This document shows positions 19,301 to 27,466 of a DNA stretch of 64,000 bases, piece by piece (within the stretch, counting starts at the first letter, position 1; each line of letters opens with the position of its first letter). The stretch comes from an uncultured Polaribacter sp. (GTDB lineage Bacteria > Bacteroidota > Bacteroidia > Flavobacteriales > Flavobacteriaceae): positions 1,054,001-1,118,000 of the forward strand of contig OX044355.1 in NCBI GenBank assembly GCA_943846595.1. The letters are read 5' to 3'. Made by a program: the position numbers and the translations under genes. Below the pieces are notes generated by a model that searched no databases, was not told the DNA's origin, and worked only from the letters and a program-made list of their open reading frames with translations.

Positions 19301-19387
19301 GATAAAATAAAAGAAAACGAGGCGAAAATAAATCGTTCTGTGAAACAAGAAGAGGAGATTCCAACTGAAGAAAAAACAAAAAATTAA
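16325..19387 (+). CDS. Large TPR-repeat periplasmic protein
   Basis: The 1020-residue protein has a signal peptide ending TPTFAQ and then runs almost entirely as tetratricopeptide repeats, for example DFYQLGYAYYKQNDFKNAINNFNKIL, NYTIGYNYFKLKKYAEAIPFFEATI and DDALYQLGNTYSKINKNAEAHIAYSSLI. TPR arrays are protein-binding scaffolds. The C terminus is acidic/basic low complexity (EEEIPTEEKTKN). Its stop overlaps the start of the barrel gene (TAATG), which suggests the two products act together at the outer membrane. No catalytic domain is visible. Confidence 0.88.
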   Translation: MKLFFSKFFLTCSLFFLTYTPTFAQQSFVDTAVLTDFNAALKLYYSKAYAPALKIFGTVARTATNNTNVKSDASYYEAMCAVKLNKTNADEKVLKFVAENPTSVKKNKAYFNVGNYYFANKKAAYALKWFQKVAPEQLSKENKKELDFKMGYALLKTNHYKLAKERFLPLINDGKYGNDARYYYGYLAYKLEDYAVAETTLREIADNDSYKAEISYYLLDISFKAGRFNRCVAVGLKLLATANRKEASNISKIIGESYFNLQMYQEAIPYLKVYRGKRGKWNNTDFYQLGYAYYKQNDFKNAINNFNKILDEKNSVSQNAYYHLAECYLNSEKKTEALSAFKAASEMDFDLKIKEDSALNYAKLSYEEGNPFKNVAVVLQEYLKSYPKSKAYDEINNLIVSSFLNQQDYLGALEYLAKNKTKNNNKLHLEVSLYRGIQLYQSKKIKEALPFFTSAKKTSNRSVSLRASYWEAEAQYQLGNHQESLANFIRFKMALKNNKDPEFLELNYTIGYNYFKLKKYAEAIPFFEATIKQNSLEREVLEDAFIRLGDSYFATSAYEKATISYQKVIVNNGVAADYAQYQIGMGEGFRDENEAKIAALNKVITNYKTSSLKDDALYQLGNTYSKINKNAEAHIAYSSLIEKHGNSIFIAKTLIRQGLLYYNDGENNKALEKFKQIVRLFPNSPEAFEAVANARNIYIDNDNVAAYATWVKGLKFINITNSELDNTTFAAAEKKYLNTTNQEKIITSLQGYTSSFPEGIHALKANFYLAETLYKKELFDQAIPSYTRVLSEAQSDFSEASLNKLSQIYLFKEDLDNAIPLLKRLELEANSPTNILYAESNLMQGYYKNQAYGLAIEYAKKILEREKLDKLLKNDAQIIIARSAYKNEDFSTAEAYYAAVAKNATGALKAESLYYNAFFKNKEKAYESSNKIVQKLIADYSAYKYWGVKSYVIMAKNYDGLKDAYQATYVLENIIKNFKEFDDVILEAQTTLDKIKENEAKINRSVKQEEEIPTEEKTKN

Positions 19388-21156
19388 TGAACAAAGGAGG
19401 CGTATTATTACTATTATTTTTCTCTTTTCTCGGGCTAAAAGCACAAGAAAAGAAAAAAGAGACGGCAAAAGATACTGTAAAAACAGAGGTTGTAAATGTC
19501 ATTACAACCTACAATCCCAAAATTGCAGACGCAAATAAAATACAAAGAACTCCAGAAATTAAACTCTCAGAGAAAAGTAAAAAAAAGCAACTTAAATATA
19601 CTATTTTCTCCATACCTGTAGCTTCTACATTTATGCCTAAAACAGGCGTTGTAAAAGGAATCGATGTGGGTGTAAAAGAACGTATATACAGAAACTATAT
19701 TGCTGGTGGATTTGGAAATTACTCCACTCCTTTTATAGAAGCTGATTTGCATTATGACACGCGTTTTAAGAACGAAATGGGCATCTATACGAAGTATATT
19801 TCTTCAAATGAAGATATTGATAACACCGCTTTAACAAGCACATTTTCGAATTTTAAAACTTCCCTTTTTTACAAACAACAAGAGCGTTATTTTGATTGGA
19901 AAGTCTCTTTAAATTCTGCTCAAAACAAATACAATTGGTATGGCATACCAGAAAACCTAAAAGCAAGTCCTGCAATTGAAACGATAAACAGCGAACAAGA
20001 AAACAATTACTTTCAACTAATTGGAGCACTAGATTTTGAAAAAGCTATCATAGAAAACACGAAGATTAGCATTTCTTCTTTCTCAGATGCATATCAAAGT
20101 AAGGAACTTCTTATGCACTTAGAAACCACCTTTAACTTCTCATTAGATTTTATAAGTTATGACTTAAATGCCCTTTCAGTCGATACAAAAATTGAGGTAT
20201 TAAATGGTGCTTTCAAAAACAATTCTTTTGACAATTCAGAAATAAACTATGCAATAATTACAAGTAAAATTCACCCAACATACAATTTTATGCTCTTTGA
20301 TTTTTCAATCAAAGCAGGAATGAAATTATTTGCATCAGTAGATACTGAAAATAGTGCTACAAACATCTTAGCATATCCAGATGTACAAATTTCTAAATCC
20401 ATCAACAAAGATGCATTAATTTTCTACACAGGGGTGTCAGGAGATTTAAAAACAAATACTTACCAAGACTTTTCCCAAGAAAACCCATATGTTTCTCCAA
20501 CACTTTTCATCACCCAAACTAGCGAAAAAATGAACATTTTTTTGGGTGCTAGTGGGAATATTAATAAGGTCTTTAGCTTTAATTTTAAAGCCAGTTATAA
20601 AGAAGAAGAAGACAGTCCTTTTTTTATCAGAAACAATTCGAAATCGAACGGAACGAACTTAATTGCTAATAATATTCCCCTGGAGAACTATGACTTTGGA
20701 AACTCTTTTAGCATTTCTTATGATGATGTAACAACCACCTCTTTTTTAGGCGAATTCGAATATGACGTTACCAATAAAATAGCAGCAGGAGGAAGCATAC
20801 AATATGATGATTACCAAGTTAAAAATCTAGAGGAAGCCTGGAATTTACCAGCCGTACAGGTTGCTGTATTTGGAAAATATAAAAGTGAAAAATGGTATGC
20901 AACCACAAATATTTTCTATGTGGATGAACGTAAAACTGTAACCTATACTTCGCCATTTCCTTCAAGTGCTATTGGTACAGATCGCTTAGGTTCTTTTGTA
21001 GATGTTAACCTAAACGGTGGCTATCATTTTAATGATGCGCTTTCTGTTTTCTTAAAATTGAATAATGTTTTAAATACCAATTACCAGCGATTTTCAAACT
21101 TCAATGTGCAAGGGTTTCAAGCCCTGGGAGGCGTCACTTATAAATTTGATTTTTAA
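19387..21156 (+). CDS. Outer-membrane beta-barrel protein (TonB-receptor-like barrel)
   Basis: A signal peptide (LLLLFFSFLGLKAQ) precedes a basic linker and about 500 residues of alternating polar/aromatic strands that end in GGVTYKFDF, with the C-terminal Phe typical of outer-membrane barrels. Strands such as YIAGGFGNYSTPFIEADLHYDTRF and LFLKLNNVLNTNYQRFSNF resemble the barrel part of TonB-dependent receptors. I see no plug domain or carboxypeptidase-like N domain, and 589 residues is short for a full receptor. It overlaps the TPR gene by one base and is probably its membrane partner. Confidence 0.82.
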   Translation: MNKGGVLLLLFFSFLGLKAQEKKKETAKDTVKTEVVNVITTYNPKIADANKIQRTPEIKLSEKSKKKQLKYTIFSIPVASTFMPKTGVVKGIDVGVKERIYRNYIAGGFGNYSTPFIEADLHYDTRFKNEMGIYTKYISSNEDIDNTALTSTFSNFKTSLFYKQQERYFDWKVSLNSAQNKYNWYGIPENLKASPAIETINSEQENNYFQLIGALDFEKAIIENTKISISSFSDAYQSKELLMHLETTFNFSLDFISYDLNALSVDTKIEVLNGAFKNNSFDNSEINYAIITSKIHPTYNFMLFDFSIKAGMKLFASVDTENSATNILAYPDVQISKSINKDALIFYTGVSGDLKTNTYQDFSQENPYVSPTLFITQTSEKMNIFLGASGNINKVFSFNFKASYKEEEDSPFFIRNNSKSNGTNLIANNIPLENYDFGNSFSISYDDVTTTSFLGEFEYDVTNKIAAGGSIQYDDYQVKNLEEAWNLPAVQVAVFGKYKSEKWYATTNIFYVDERKTVTYTSPFPSSAIGTDRLGSFVDVNLNGGYHFNDALSVFLKLNNVLNTNYQRFSNFNVQGFQALGGVTYKFDF

Positions 21157-21224
21157 TAAACGAAATGTGACCTAATTTATCAATTTCATTTTTGTAGCTT
21201 TATGCTTTGATAAAATTACATACA

Positions 21225-22658
21225 ATGAAAAAAATACTGCTTGTATTATCCATTTCACTATTTCTTTTTTCATGCCTACAAAAAAGAGAACAAATAAGCG
21301 ATGCATCCAATTTATCTAAAGAAGAAAAAATAGATTCTACAAATATTAAAACCCTTTTCAATTCCGTTTTAACAGAAGGTCAATCCTACGAATGGTTGCG
21401 CGATTTGACACAAAATATTGGTGGCCGATTGTCTGGATCTCCAGAAGCGGAAAAAGCAGTCATTTGGGGAGAAAAACTAATGAATACAGTTGGTTTAGAC
21501 TCTGTTTGGTTACAGCCCGTTATGGTTCCGCATTGGGTTCGTGGAGAAAAAGAAATTGCAAATTACTTGGTGAATGGCGAAAAAAAGAAAGTCCCAATTT
21601 GTGCACTCGGCTTTTCAGTTGCAACACCCCAAGAAGGAGTTTCTGCAGCAGTATTAGAAGTAAAAAGTTTGGAAGAAGCAAAAGATTTGGGCGAAAAAAT
21701 GCGAGGTAAAATTGTATTTTTCAACCGTCCTTTCGACAATACCCTCATCAATACATTTGCGGCCTATGGAGGTTGTGTAGATCAGCGAGTCCAAGGCGCT
21801 GCTGTTTGTGGACGCTATGGTGCAAAAGGAGTGATTGTGCGTTCTATGACCAATGGTATTGACGATTATCCACACACAGGAACCATGAGTTATGGCAACT
21901 TACCAAAAGAAATGCACATTCCAACTGCAGCCATTAGTTCCAGAGCTGCTACTATTTTAAGTGCTGATTTAAAAGAAAATCCAAACTTACAATTCTATTT
22001 TAAACAAAGTTGTGAAACCCTTCCAGATGCACCCTCATTCAATGTTGTTGGACAGATTACAGGAAGTGAAACTCCTGAAAATATTCTGGTCGTAGGAGGA
22101 CATCTAGACTCCTGGGACTTGGCAGATGGCGCGCATGATGATGGTACTGGAATTGTACAATCCCTTGAAGTAGCGGCCTTGTTTAAAAAGAACAATATCA
22201 GACCAAAAAACACCCTTAGAGTTGTCTTTTTTATGAATGAAGAAAATGGAACCCGAGGTGCGAAAAAATATGCGGAATTGGCAATCCTAAATAAAGAAAA
22301 TCATATTGGTGGCTTGGAATCTGACGCTGGCGGACATACCCCAAGAGGTTTTTCTATCGATGCAAACCTTGCGAACACAGCGCTTTTACAAAGCTGGAAA
22401 AAATTACTGGCTCCCTATGGATTACACGATATTGAAAAAGGAGGTAGTGGTGCAGATATTTCTCCTTTAAAAGGGGATGCTGTTACTCTAGTAGGCTACA
22501 GACCAGACAGTCAGCGATACTTTGACTACCACCATACCAGCATCGATACTTTTGATAAAGTGAACAAAAGAGAACTAGCGCTTGGTAGTGCTTCTATGGC
22601 AAGTATTCTTTATTTAATGGACAAATACCTTTACAAGAACACCCCTGTAAAACCCTAA
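21225..22658 (+). CDS. M28 family zinc peptidase, lipoprotein
   Basis: I start at the ATG at 21225, which gives a lipoprotein signal MKKILLVLSISLFLFSC; an upstream TTG at 21207 would spoil it. The 477-residue protein has a PA-domain-like insert (KGVIVRSMTN...) and then the M28 zinc site: GGHLDSWDLADGAHDDGTG, MNEENGTRG, LESDAGGHTP and the late DYHHTSIDTFDKV. Members are aminopeptidases or carboxypeptidases acting outside the cytoplasm. It is followed after 3 bp by doxX, and an amidohydrolase overlaps that gene, so the three form an operon. Confidence 0.92.
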   Translation: MKKILLVLSISLFLFSCLQKREQISDASNLSKEEKIDSTNIKTLFNSVLTEGQSYEWLRDLTQNIGGRLSGSPEAEKAVIWGEKLMNTVGLDSVWLQPVMVPHWVRGEKEIANYLVNGEKKKVPICALGFSVATPQEGVSAAVLEVKSLEEAKDLGEKMRGKIVFFNRPFDNTLINTFAAYGGCVDQRVQGAAVCGRYGAKGVIVRSMTNGIDDYPHTGTMSYGNLPKEMHIPTAAISSRAATILSADLKENPNLQFYFKQSCETLPDAPSFNVVGQITGSETPENILVVGGHLDSWDLADGAHDDGTGIVQSLEVAALFKKNNIRPKNTLRVVFFMNEENGTRGAKKYAELAILNKENHIGGLESDAGGHTPRGFSIDANLANTALLQSWKKLLAPYGLHDIEKGGSGADISPLKGDAVTLVGYRPDSQRYFDYHHTSIDTFDKVNKRELALGSASMASILYLMDKYLYKNTPVKP

Positions 22659-22661
22659 ACA

Positions 22662-23024
22662 ATGAATACATTTCTGGTTGTTTTAAAAATTGTATTTGGA
22701 ATATTTTTCCTCTATGCAGGCATCATGCATTTTATAAAACCACAATTTTTCAAGCATTTTATCCCTGATTTTTTACCCAAATTAGCGGTGAATTACCTCT
22801 TCGGAGCTATTGAAATTATCTTAGGAATTGCTTTGTTTTTTTCGCAAACAGTGAATAAGGCTGCTGCAGGTATTTTTATTTTGATGCTTCTTTTTTTACC
22901 AATTCATATTTGGGATCTAACAAAAGAAAGACCTGCCATAGGCTCAAAAAAACTAGCAATAATTCGAATTCCACTACAATTTTTACTGCTATATCTTTCC
23001 TATTTAATCTATACACACTCATGA
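22662..23024 (+). CDS. DoxX family membrane protein
   Basis: This 120-residue protein has four hydrophobic helices and the DoxX opening pattern IVFGIFFLYAGIMHFIKPQFF. A conserved middle, NYLFGAIEIILGIALFF, follows, and the end is ILLYLSYLIYTHS. DoxX proteins sit in the inner membrane and are linked in other species to redox stress and quinones; the exact activity here is unknown. The stop TGA overlaps the ATG of the amidohydrolase (ATGA). Confidence 0.85.
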   Translation: MNTFLVVLKIVFGIFFLYAGIMHFIKPQFFKHFIPDFLPKLAVNYLFGAIEIILGIALFFSQTVNKAAAGIFILMLLFLPIHIWDLTKERPAIGSKKLAIIRIPLQFLLLYLSYLIYTHS

Positions 23025-24634
23025 AAAAAACATACTTCATTTTTAGCCTACTATTGGTTTTCACTTCTTGCAAACAAGAACCTGCAGATTTAGTGATCAT
23101 CAATTCAAACACCTACACGGTCAATAGCACTTTTGAAAAAGTAACTGCATTTGCTATAAAAGACGGAAAATTTATTGGGATAGGAACCGATCAAGAAATG
23201 CTAAAAAGGTACAAAGCTTTGAAAACTGTTGATGCCAAAAATAAAACAATTCTACCAGGTTTGATTGATGCGCATTGTCACTTCTACAGAATGGGACTTC
23301 AGCAACAAAAAGTAAGCCTAGAAGGCACCAAAAGTTATGATGAAGTTTTAGCAAAAATTGTCGCTTTTCAAAAAGAAAAAAAGGTTGCTTTTATTACCGG
23401 TCGAGGTTGGGACCAAAACGACTGGGAAGTGAAAGCATTTCCTACAAAAGACAATTTAGACGCCTTGTTTCCAAACACTCCTGTTGCTGTTGGAAGAGTT
23501 GATGGGCATGCCTTATTAGTAAATCAGGCAACGATAAATCTTTCTGGAATTACCAAAGATACCAAAGTTACGGGTGGCGAAATCATTCTTAAAAATGGTA
23601 AAATGACAGGGGTTTTAATTGATGCGGCCATGGACTTTGTTAAATTTCCATCTACTACAAAACAAGAGGCGATTCAAGGATTATTGGATGCCCAAAAGAT
23701 TTCTTTTTCTTATGGTTTAACAACTGTTGATGATGCTGGACTCGGGAGACAAACGATCGAATTGATTGACAGTCTTCAGAAAACAAATGCATTAAAAATG
23801 AGGATATATGCGATGGTTTCTGGAGATACTCAAGAAAATTTAGACTATTATATTCAGAAAGGAATTGTGAAGACAGATCGTTTGCATGTTCGTTCCTTTA
23901 AAATATACGGCGATGGTGCTTTAGGCTCTAGAGGTGCAGCAATGCGAACACCCTATGCCGATCGAGAAAATCATTTTGGTGCATTGATCTATCCTGCAAA
24001 AAGATATCAAGAAATCGCAAAACAGATTGCAGCATCCGACTATCAAATGAATACACATGCCATTGGTGATTCTGCAAATACTTGGATGCTGAAAACCTAC
24101 AAAGAAGTTTTAGCCAACACAAAGAATCGAAGATGGAGAATTGAACATGCACAGATAGTAGCCCCAGAAGATTTCAAAAACTTTGACAATATTTTACCCT
24201 CTGTACAACCAACACATGCAACTTCAGACATGAACTGGGCAGCGAATCGAATTGGAGCGAAACGAATGAAAGGCGCATATGCATTTAAAGAACTACTCAA
24301 TCGATATGGGAAAATTGCTTTGGGAACAGACTTTCCAGTAGAACATGTAAATCCATTTTTAACTTTTTATGCAGCAACCATTCGAAAAGATATTCATAAC
24401 TACCCCGAAGATGGATTTCAAATGGAAAATGTATTATCGCGAGAAGAAACTCTGAAAGGCATGACCATTTGGGCTGCATACGCAAATTTTGAAGAAAGTG
24501 AAAAAGGAAGTATTGAGGTGGGTAAATTTGCTGATTTTGTGATACTAAATCAAAATATCATGGAAATAGATGGGCGTAAAATTCCAGCCACAAAAGTAAT
24601 TAGCACTTTTCTAAACGGGGAAAGAGTTTATTAA
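23021..24634 (+). CDS. Amidohydrolase family lipoprotein (YtcJ-like)
   Basis: The ATG at 23021 overlaps the doxX stop and gives a lipoprotein signal MKKTYFIFSLLLVFTSC (Cys17). The remaining protein of about 520 residues is an amidohydrolase: GLIDAHCHF with metal ligands His85 and His87, a later NTHAIGDSAN and RIEHAQIVAPED with two further histidines, and GTDFPVEHVNPF with the catalytic Asp. The C-terminal GKFADFVILNQN is the usual composite-domain strand. It belongs to the branch with YtcJ, whose substrates are poorly known. Export as a lipoprotein places the reaction in the periplasm. Confidence 0.9.
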   Translation: MKKTYFIFSLLLVFTSCKQEPADLVIINSNTYTVNSTFEKVTAFAIKDGKFIGIGTDQEMLKRYKALKTVDAKNKTILPGLIDAHCHFYRMGLQQQKVSLEGTKSYDEVLAKIVAFQKEKKVAFITGRGWDQNDWEVKAFPTKDNLDALFPNTPVAVGRVDGHALLVNQATINLSGITKDTKVTGGEIILKNGKMTGVLIDAAMDFVKFPSTTKQEAIQGLLDAQKISFSYGLTTVDDAGLGRQTIELIDSLQKTNALKMRIYAMVSGDTQENLDYYIQKGIVKTDRLHVRSFKIYGDGALGSRGAAMRTPYADRENHFGALIYPAKRYQEIAKQIAASDYQMNTHAIGDSANTWMLKTYKEVLANTKNRRWRIEHAQIVAPEDFKNFDNILPSVQPTHATSDMNWAANRIGAKRMKGAYAFKELLNRYGKIALGTDFPVEHVNPFLTFYAATIRKDIHNYPEDGFQMENVLSREETLKGMTIWAAYANFEESEKGSIEVGKFADFVILNQNIMEIDGRKIPATKVISTFLNGERVY

Positions 24635-24681
24635 GTTTTTTCAAATTATATTTACACATTATTAAAAAACAACCCCTAAGT

Positions 24682-25128
24682 ATGAAACTTTTTTTACCAC
24701 TATTTTGCATTGCATTTCTTTTATTTTCTTGTTCGGGAAGCGATTCAAATTTTGAACCACAAACAGAGGCGGATATCATTGAATATACAGAAGCAAACAA
24801 TTTGAACGCCCAAAGAAGCAGTTCGGGACTCTATTATGTAATTAACGAACTAGGAACAGGAGTTCGACCAACAAGCAATTCTAATGTAACAGTAGCCTAT
24901 AGAGGTACTTTATTAGACGGTACAGTTTTTGATCAGAGTACGAATGGAATTTCATTTGGTTTGAACCAAGTAATTTTAGGATGGAGAGAAGGAATTACCT
25001 ATTTTAAAGAAGGTGGAGAGGGCATTTTGTTAATCCCCTCCAATTTAGGCTATGGAAATAGTGGAAGTGGATCGATTCCTGGAGGTGCTGTCTTGGTGTT
25101 CGATATCAATTTAATAAGTGTAAACTAA
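24682..25128 (+). CDS. FKBP-type peptidyl-prolyl isomerase, lipoprotein
   Basis: The 148-residue protein has a lipoprotein signal (CIAFLLFSC) and one FKBP domain: VTVAYRGTLLDGTVFDQS, FGLNQVILGWREGI, GEGILLIPSNLGYGNSGSGSIPGGAVLVFDINL. This is the usual length of a one-domain FKBP. It would help proline isomerisation in exported proteins. It stands alone, 47 bp after the amidohydrolase stop. Confidence 0.93.
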   Translation: MKLFLPLFCIAFLLFSCSGSDSNFEPQTEADIIEYTEANNLNAQRSSSGLYYVINELGTGVRPTSNSNVTVAYRGTLLDGTVFDQSTNGISFGLNQVILGWREGITYFKEGGEGILLIPSNLGYGNSGSGSIPGGAVLVFDINLISVN

Positions 25129-25181
25129 TAATTCTTAATTTTTAGCATCAAGAAGAAAAAGTCTACCTTTAAAAGAAAAAC

Positions 25182-25811
25182 ATGAAACAATCTACTGTTT
25201 TTAAAGGATTTATAATTTTATTACTACTCGCATTTACAGTTCCGGCTGCTGCGCAAGAAAGCAAGAAAGCCACGAGACTAACACTTGTTGTAATCGATGC
25301 AAACAACCAACCCATTCCGGGTGCTTCTGTGCTATTTGATAATAAAAAATACCCAAGAACTACAAATAGCAATGGGATTTTTAAAATAAAATTGAAATCG
25401 TTCCCCAAAGAAATTTCCCTATTTTCTGCACTTCATGGAATCAAAAAAGTTAAGTATGAAGGTCAAAAAAAAATGCGCATCAAAATATCTCCTAATAAGA
25501 TAGGAGCAGATATTGTTGCAAGCAACCAAAGAGAGTTTACTGCAGGGGCCATACAATATAGAAATATCTATGATTATTTAAGAGGAAAAGTGTCGGGAGT
25601 TAGAATTACCACAGACAACGTAGTTTCTATAAGAGGAGATCAAAATAGAGAACCCTTGTACATCTTAAACGGTTCTCCGGTTGGGAAAACCAGTTTTGGA
25701 GCTATTGTACCAAGCACTATTAAAACCATTACTGTTCTAAAAGGTCCTGAAGCTGCAATTTATGGAATACGAGGTATGAATGGGGTGATTCTGGTACGTA
25801 CTATGTTATAA
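25182..25811 (+). CDS. Secreted CarboxypepD-like plus TonB-plug protein, no barrel
   Basis: The 209-residue protein has a signal peptide (VPAAAQ), then a carboxypeptidase-regulatory-like domain (LTLVVIDANNQPIPGASVLFDNKKYPRTTNSNGIFKIKL, about 28-95), then a short TonB-receptor plug (about 115-209) with LRGKVSGVRI, VVSIRGD, PLYILNGSPVG, IKTITVLKGPEAAIYGIRGMNGVILVRT. It stops where a receptor would continue into the barrel. Plug-only proteins of this kind are known in Bacteroidota. The stop lies 12 bp from the left edge of the accessory island, so a gene cut by integration must also be considered. Confidence 0.8.
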   Translation: MKQSTVFKGFIILLLLAFTVPAAAQESKKATRLTLVVIDANNQPIPGASVLFDNKKYPRTTNSNGIFKIKLKSFPKEISLFSALHGIKKVKYEGQKKMRIKISPNKIGADIVASNQREFTAGAIQYRNIYDYLRGKVSGVRITTDNVVSIRGDQNREPLYILNGSPVGKTSFGAIVPSTIKTITVLKGPEAAIYGIRGMNGVILVRTML

Positions 25812-25823
25812 AAAAATCCAAAA

Positions 25824-25842
25824 GGAGTATAATCGAACTATT
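25824..25842 (-). repeat. Left island boundary, T-arm-like repeat copy 1
   Basis: GGAGTATAATCGAACTATT differs by one base from the copy at 33051. It lies 12 bp after the stop of the plug-domain protein. It is probably an attachment-site remnant; unlike the other three copies it lacks the adjacent TGGAG end. Confidence 0.5.
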
Positions 25843-25884
25843 ATGGGGGGTTGATGAAGCTAGAAAGCTATAGTTAAGCCTCCA

Positions 25885-26130
25885 TCATTTACTTTCTTTA
25901 TGTTTACTATACATTATCTGGCATACTTTATCCATAGACTTAAATATAGCCATATCAAAATTAGATGATTTAGAGATGCTCGTTAATGTTTGTACAGCAT
26001 CGTAAAGCATATTGTTATCAATTTGCTTAATACGTTCAATAAAGTTAATCTTATTACTTCCTTTGGAAGAACTGGAAACGATTACTTCCTGTGTTTGTAT
26101 GTCTATTGTAAATAATAAGTTTTTATTCAT
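25885..26130 (-). CDS. Small hypothetical protein (81 residues)
   Basis: The frame starts MNKNLLFTIDIQTQEVIVSSSSKG and ends SKHKESK. It has a beta-like N terminus and two probable helices (about 28-50 and 58-75), no signal peptide and no membrane segment. I do not recognise it. It lies 16 bp downstream of the HNH gene on the same strand, so the pair may form an operon; an immunity or accessory role for the exported HNH protein would be speculation. Amino-acid composition is normal for a real protein. Confidence 0.5.
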   Translation of the reverse strand: MNKNLLFTIDIQTQEVIVSSSSKGSNKINFIERIKQIDNNMLYDAVQTLTSISKSSNFDMAIFKSMDKVCQIMYSKHKESK

Positions 26131-26146
26131 AACTCGTACTTATGTG

Positions 26147-26560
26147 TTATTGGTGATGATGACAACGTCCGCTAGTATGCTTTGTCCTATTTCTACATCT
26201 AACTCCTTTTTTAGTAGTTCCAGAACATTGCTTGGCGGTTGTTAAAGACTGTTTTGTGGTACTTCCTTTACAACAATTAACTCCAATTTTATTATTATGT
26301 ACTTTACAATAGCAGCTATTTGATTTACTCCGATTACAGGTTCTGCAGAGTAATTGAATATTTGAAACTTCACTGCTACCCCCGCAAGAAAACGGTGATA
26401 TATGATCGTACTCTAAATTTGAATAACTACCACAGCACTGGCACTTACCACCATCTCTAGAGTATACAATCTTTTTTGTTGACTGTGGCACATAGCGGCT
26501 CTGAGCCAAACAATTGGCACTACATAAAATGAGTAAGAGTAGTAGAACTATTTTTTTCAT
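26147..26560 (-). CDS. Exported HNH nuclease-like protein with Cys/His-rich tail
   Basis: I start at the ATG at 26560 (MKKIVLLLLLILCSANCLAQ), which makes a good signal peptide; an ATG three codons earlier is possible. The mature protein has an HNH motif: CQCCGS, LEYDHISPFSCGGSSEVSNIQLLCRTCNRSKS, with both CxxC pairs and the DH catalytic pair. The C-terminal part, QCSGTTKKGVRCRNRTKHTSGRCHHHQ (described here by its C-x(8)-C-x(10)-C-x-H spacing), is a small zinc-knuckle-like tail also seen on other short bacterial proteins. An HNH protein with an export signal is unusual and could act on DNA outside the cytoplasm. Confidence 0.75.
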   Translation of the reverse strand: MKKIVLLLLLILCSANCLAQSRYVPQSTKKIVYSRDGGKCQCCGSYSNLEYDHISPFSCGGSSEVSNIQLLCRTCNRSKSNSCYCKVHNNKIGVNCCKGSTTKQSLTTAKQCSGTTKKGVRCRNRTKHTSGRCHHHQ

Positions 26561-26633
26561 TAAAATCAAATTTAATTAAAAAGATCCTCATATATATATT
26601 CTGGCTACAAGCCTAAATAATTATTTATTCAAC

Positions 26634-27380
26634 CTAACCTCGTTCTAGTTTTTCAAAATTATCTTTAGGATAGAGCCATGGATTGTTCTTCGAAATAAGA
26701 TACTTTTTTTCTCCTTTTTCCCATATCCAGCTCTGTCTCTTAGGTATTATAGCTTTGTGGCCAATTAAATTGAAAATTTCACCTGTGTTATCATTGATCG
26801 CTTCTAAAACTTCAAAAGAGTTTATGTTATACCTAAAATCAAAGCTGTAGCAATTATTACATACCTTGAGATTCTTGGTTGGTATAAATTTCCATTGTTT
26901 AGCGTCTTGATCTTTATAGAAAACTTCTCCGTTTGACTTGTTAATTAAAACAAACAAGTTTATCGGACAGGGTTCACAATTGTCATCATACTTTGGTTTT
27001 AACAAGGCACATAGCTGGTAGCTTTGTTTATAAGAAATATTAACATTATCAAAAGTTTCCCAGATAAAATGACCTGATTTCTGGGTATTTATAACCTTCT
27101 TTTGAATATGCCCATTTTCCAAATCCAACCTAAATTGATCTTTTCCTATAGAGGAATAGCTGAACCTGATTTCTTCGGGGAGTATTATTGACGAGTCTAA
27201 CTTCAAGTCTTTATTTTTTAAATTATCCTGTTCGTTATTAAGACTCTCCTTTGTATCGTTTAATTTTGTGTTGTCAATTTTAATAATTGCTATGTCCTTT
27301 ACCGATTCTTTAACTTTAGACGGTGCACAACCCCAAATGAGAAGCAAGCTTAAAATCAAAAAATATAGTTTACTGTTCAT
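26634..27380 (-). CDS. Hypothetical lipoprotein (248 residues)
   Basis: A short lipoprotein signal (LILSLLLIWGC) is followed by a polar linker rich in Asn, Asp and Lys (about 20-65) and a beta-rich domain with paired cysteines (CEPCP near residue 137 and CNNCYSFDF near 174). The end WLYPKDNFEKLERG is repeated almost unchanged in two gene fragments at 30.39 and 31.44 kb. I do not recognise the family. It lies in the accessory island, upstream of no partner gene that I can connect to it. Confidence 0.7.
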   Translation of the reverse strand: MNSKLYFLILSLLLIWGCAPSKVKESVKDIAIIKIDNTKLNDTKESLNNEQDNLKNKDLKLDSSIILPEEIRFSYSSIGKDQFRLDLENGHIQKKVINTQKSGHFIWETFDNVNISYKQSYQLCALLKPKYDDNCEPCPINLFVLINKSNGEVFYKDQDAKQWKFIPTKNLKVCNNCYSFDFRYNINSFEVLEAINDNTGEIFNLIGHKAIIPKRQSWIWEKGEKKYLISKNNPWLYPKDNFEKLERG

Positions 27381-27401
27381 ATTTGTTTAGTTTTTTTGTT
27401 T

Positions 27402-27461
27402 GTAACGTTCTGTGTATGGTGCGTATCCCGAAGGGGATGCACTATACACCTTGTTGGCGGT
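27402..27461 (-). repeat. attC-like palindrome 1
   Basis: Arms TGTGTATGGTGCGTATCCC and GGGATGCACTATACACC form a long stem around GAAG. The right core GTTGGCGGT (27453-27461) is 5 bp from the stop of the first hydrolase gene and is the exact inverse of ACCGCCAAC at 28521, on the other side of that gene. Confidence 0.6.
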
Positions 27462-27466
27462 AGTTT

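Noticed and set aside
21392..21709. 105-residue plus-strand frame
   Set aside because: It lies in another frame of the M28 peptidase gene and has no independent support.
22910..23020. Longer N terminus for the amidohydrolase
   Set aside because: The extra 37 residues lie inside doxX in another frame and would abolish the lipoprotein signal that begins at 23021.
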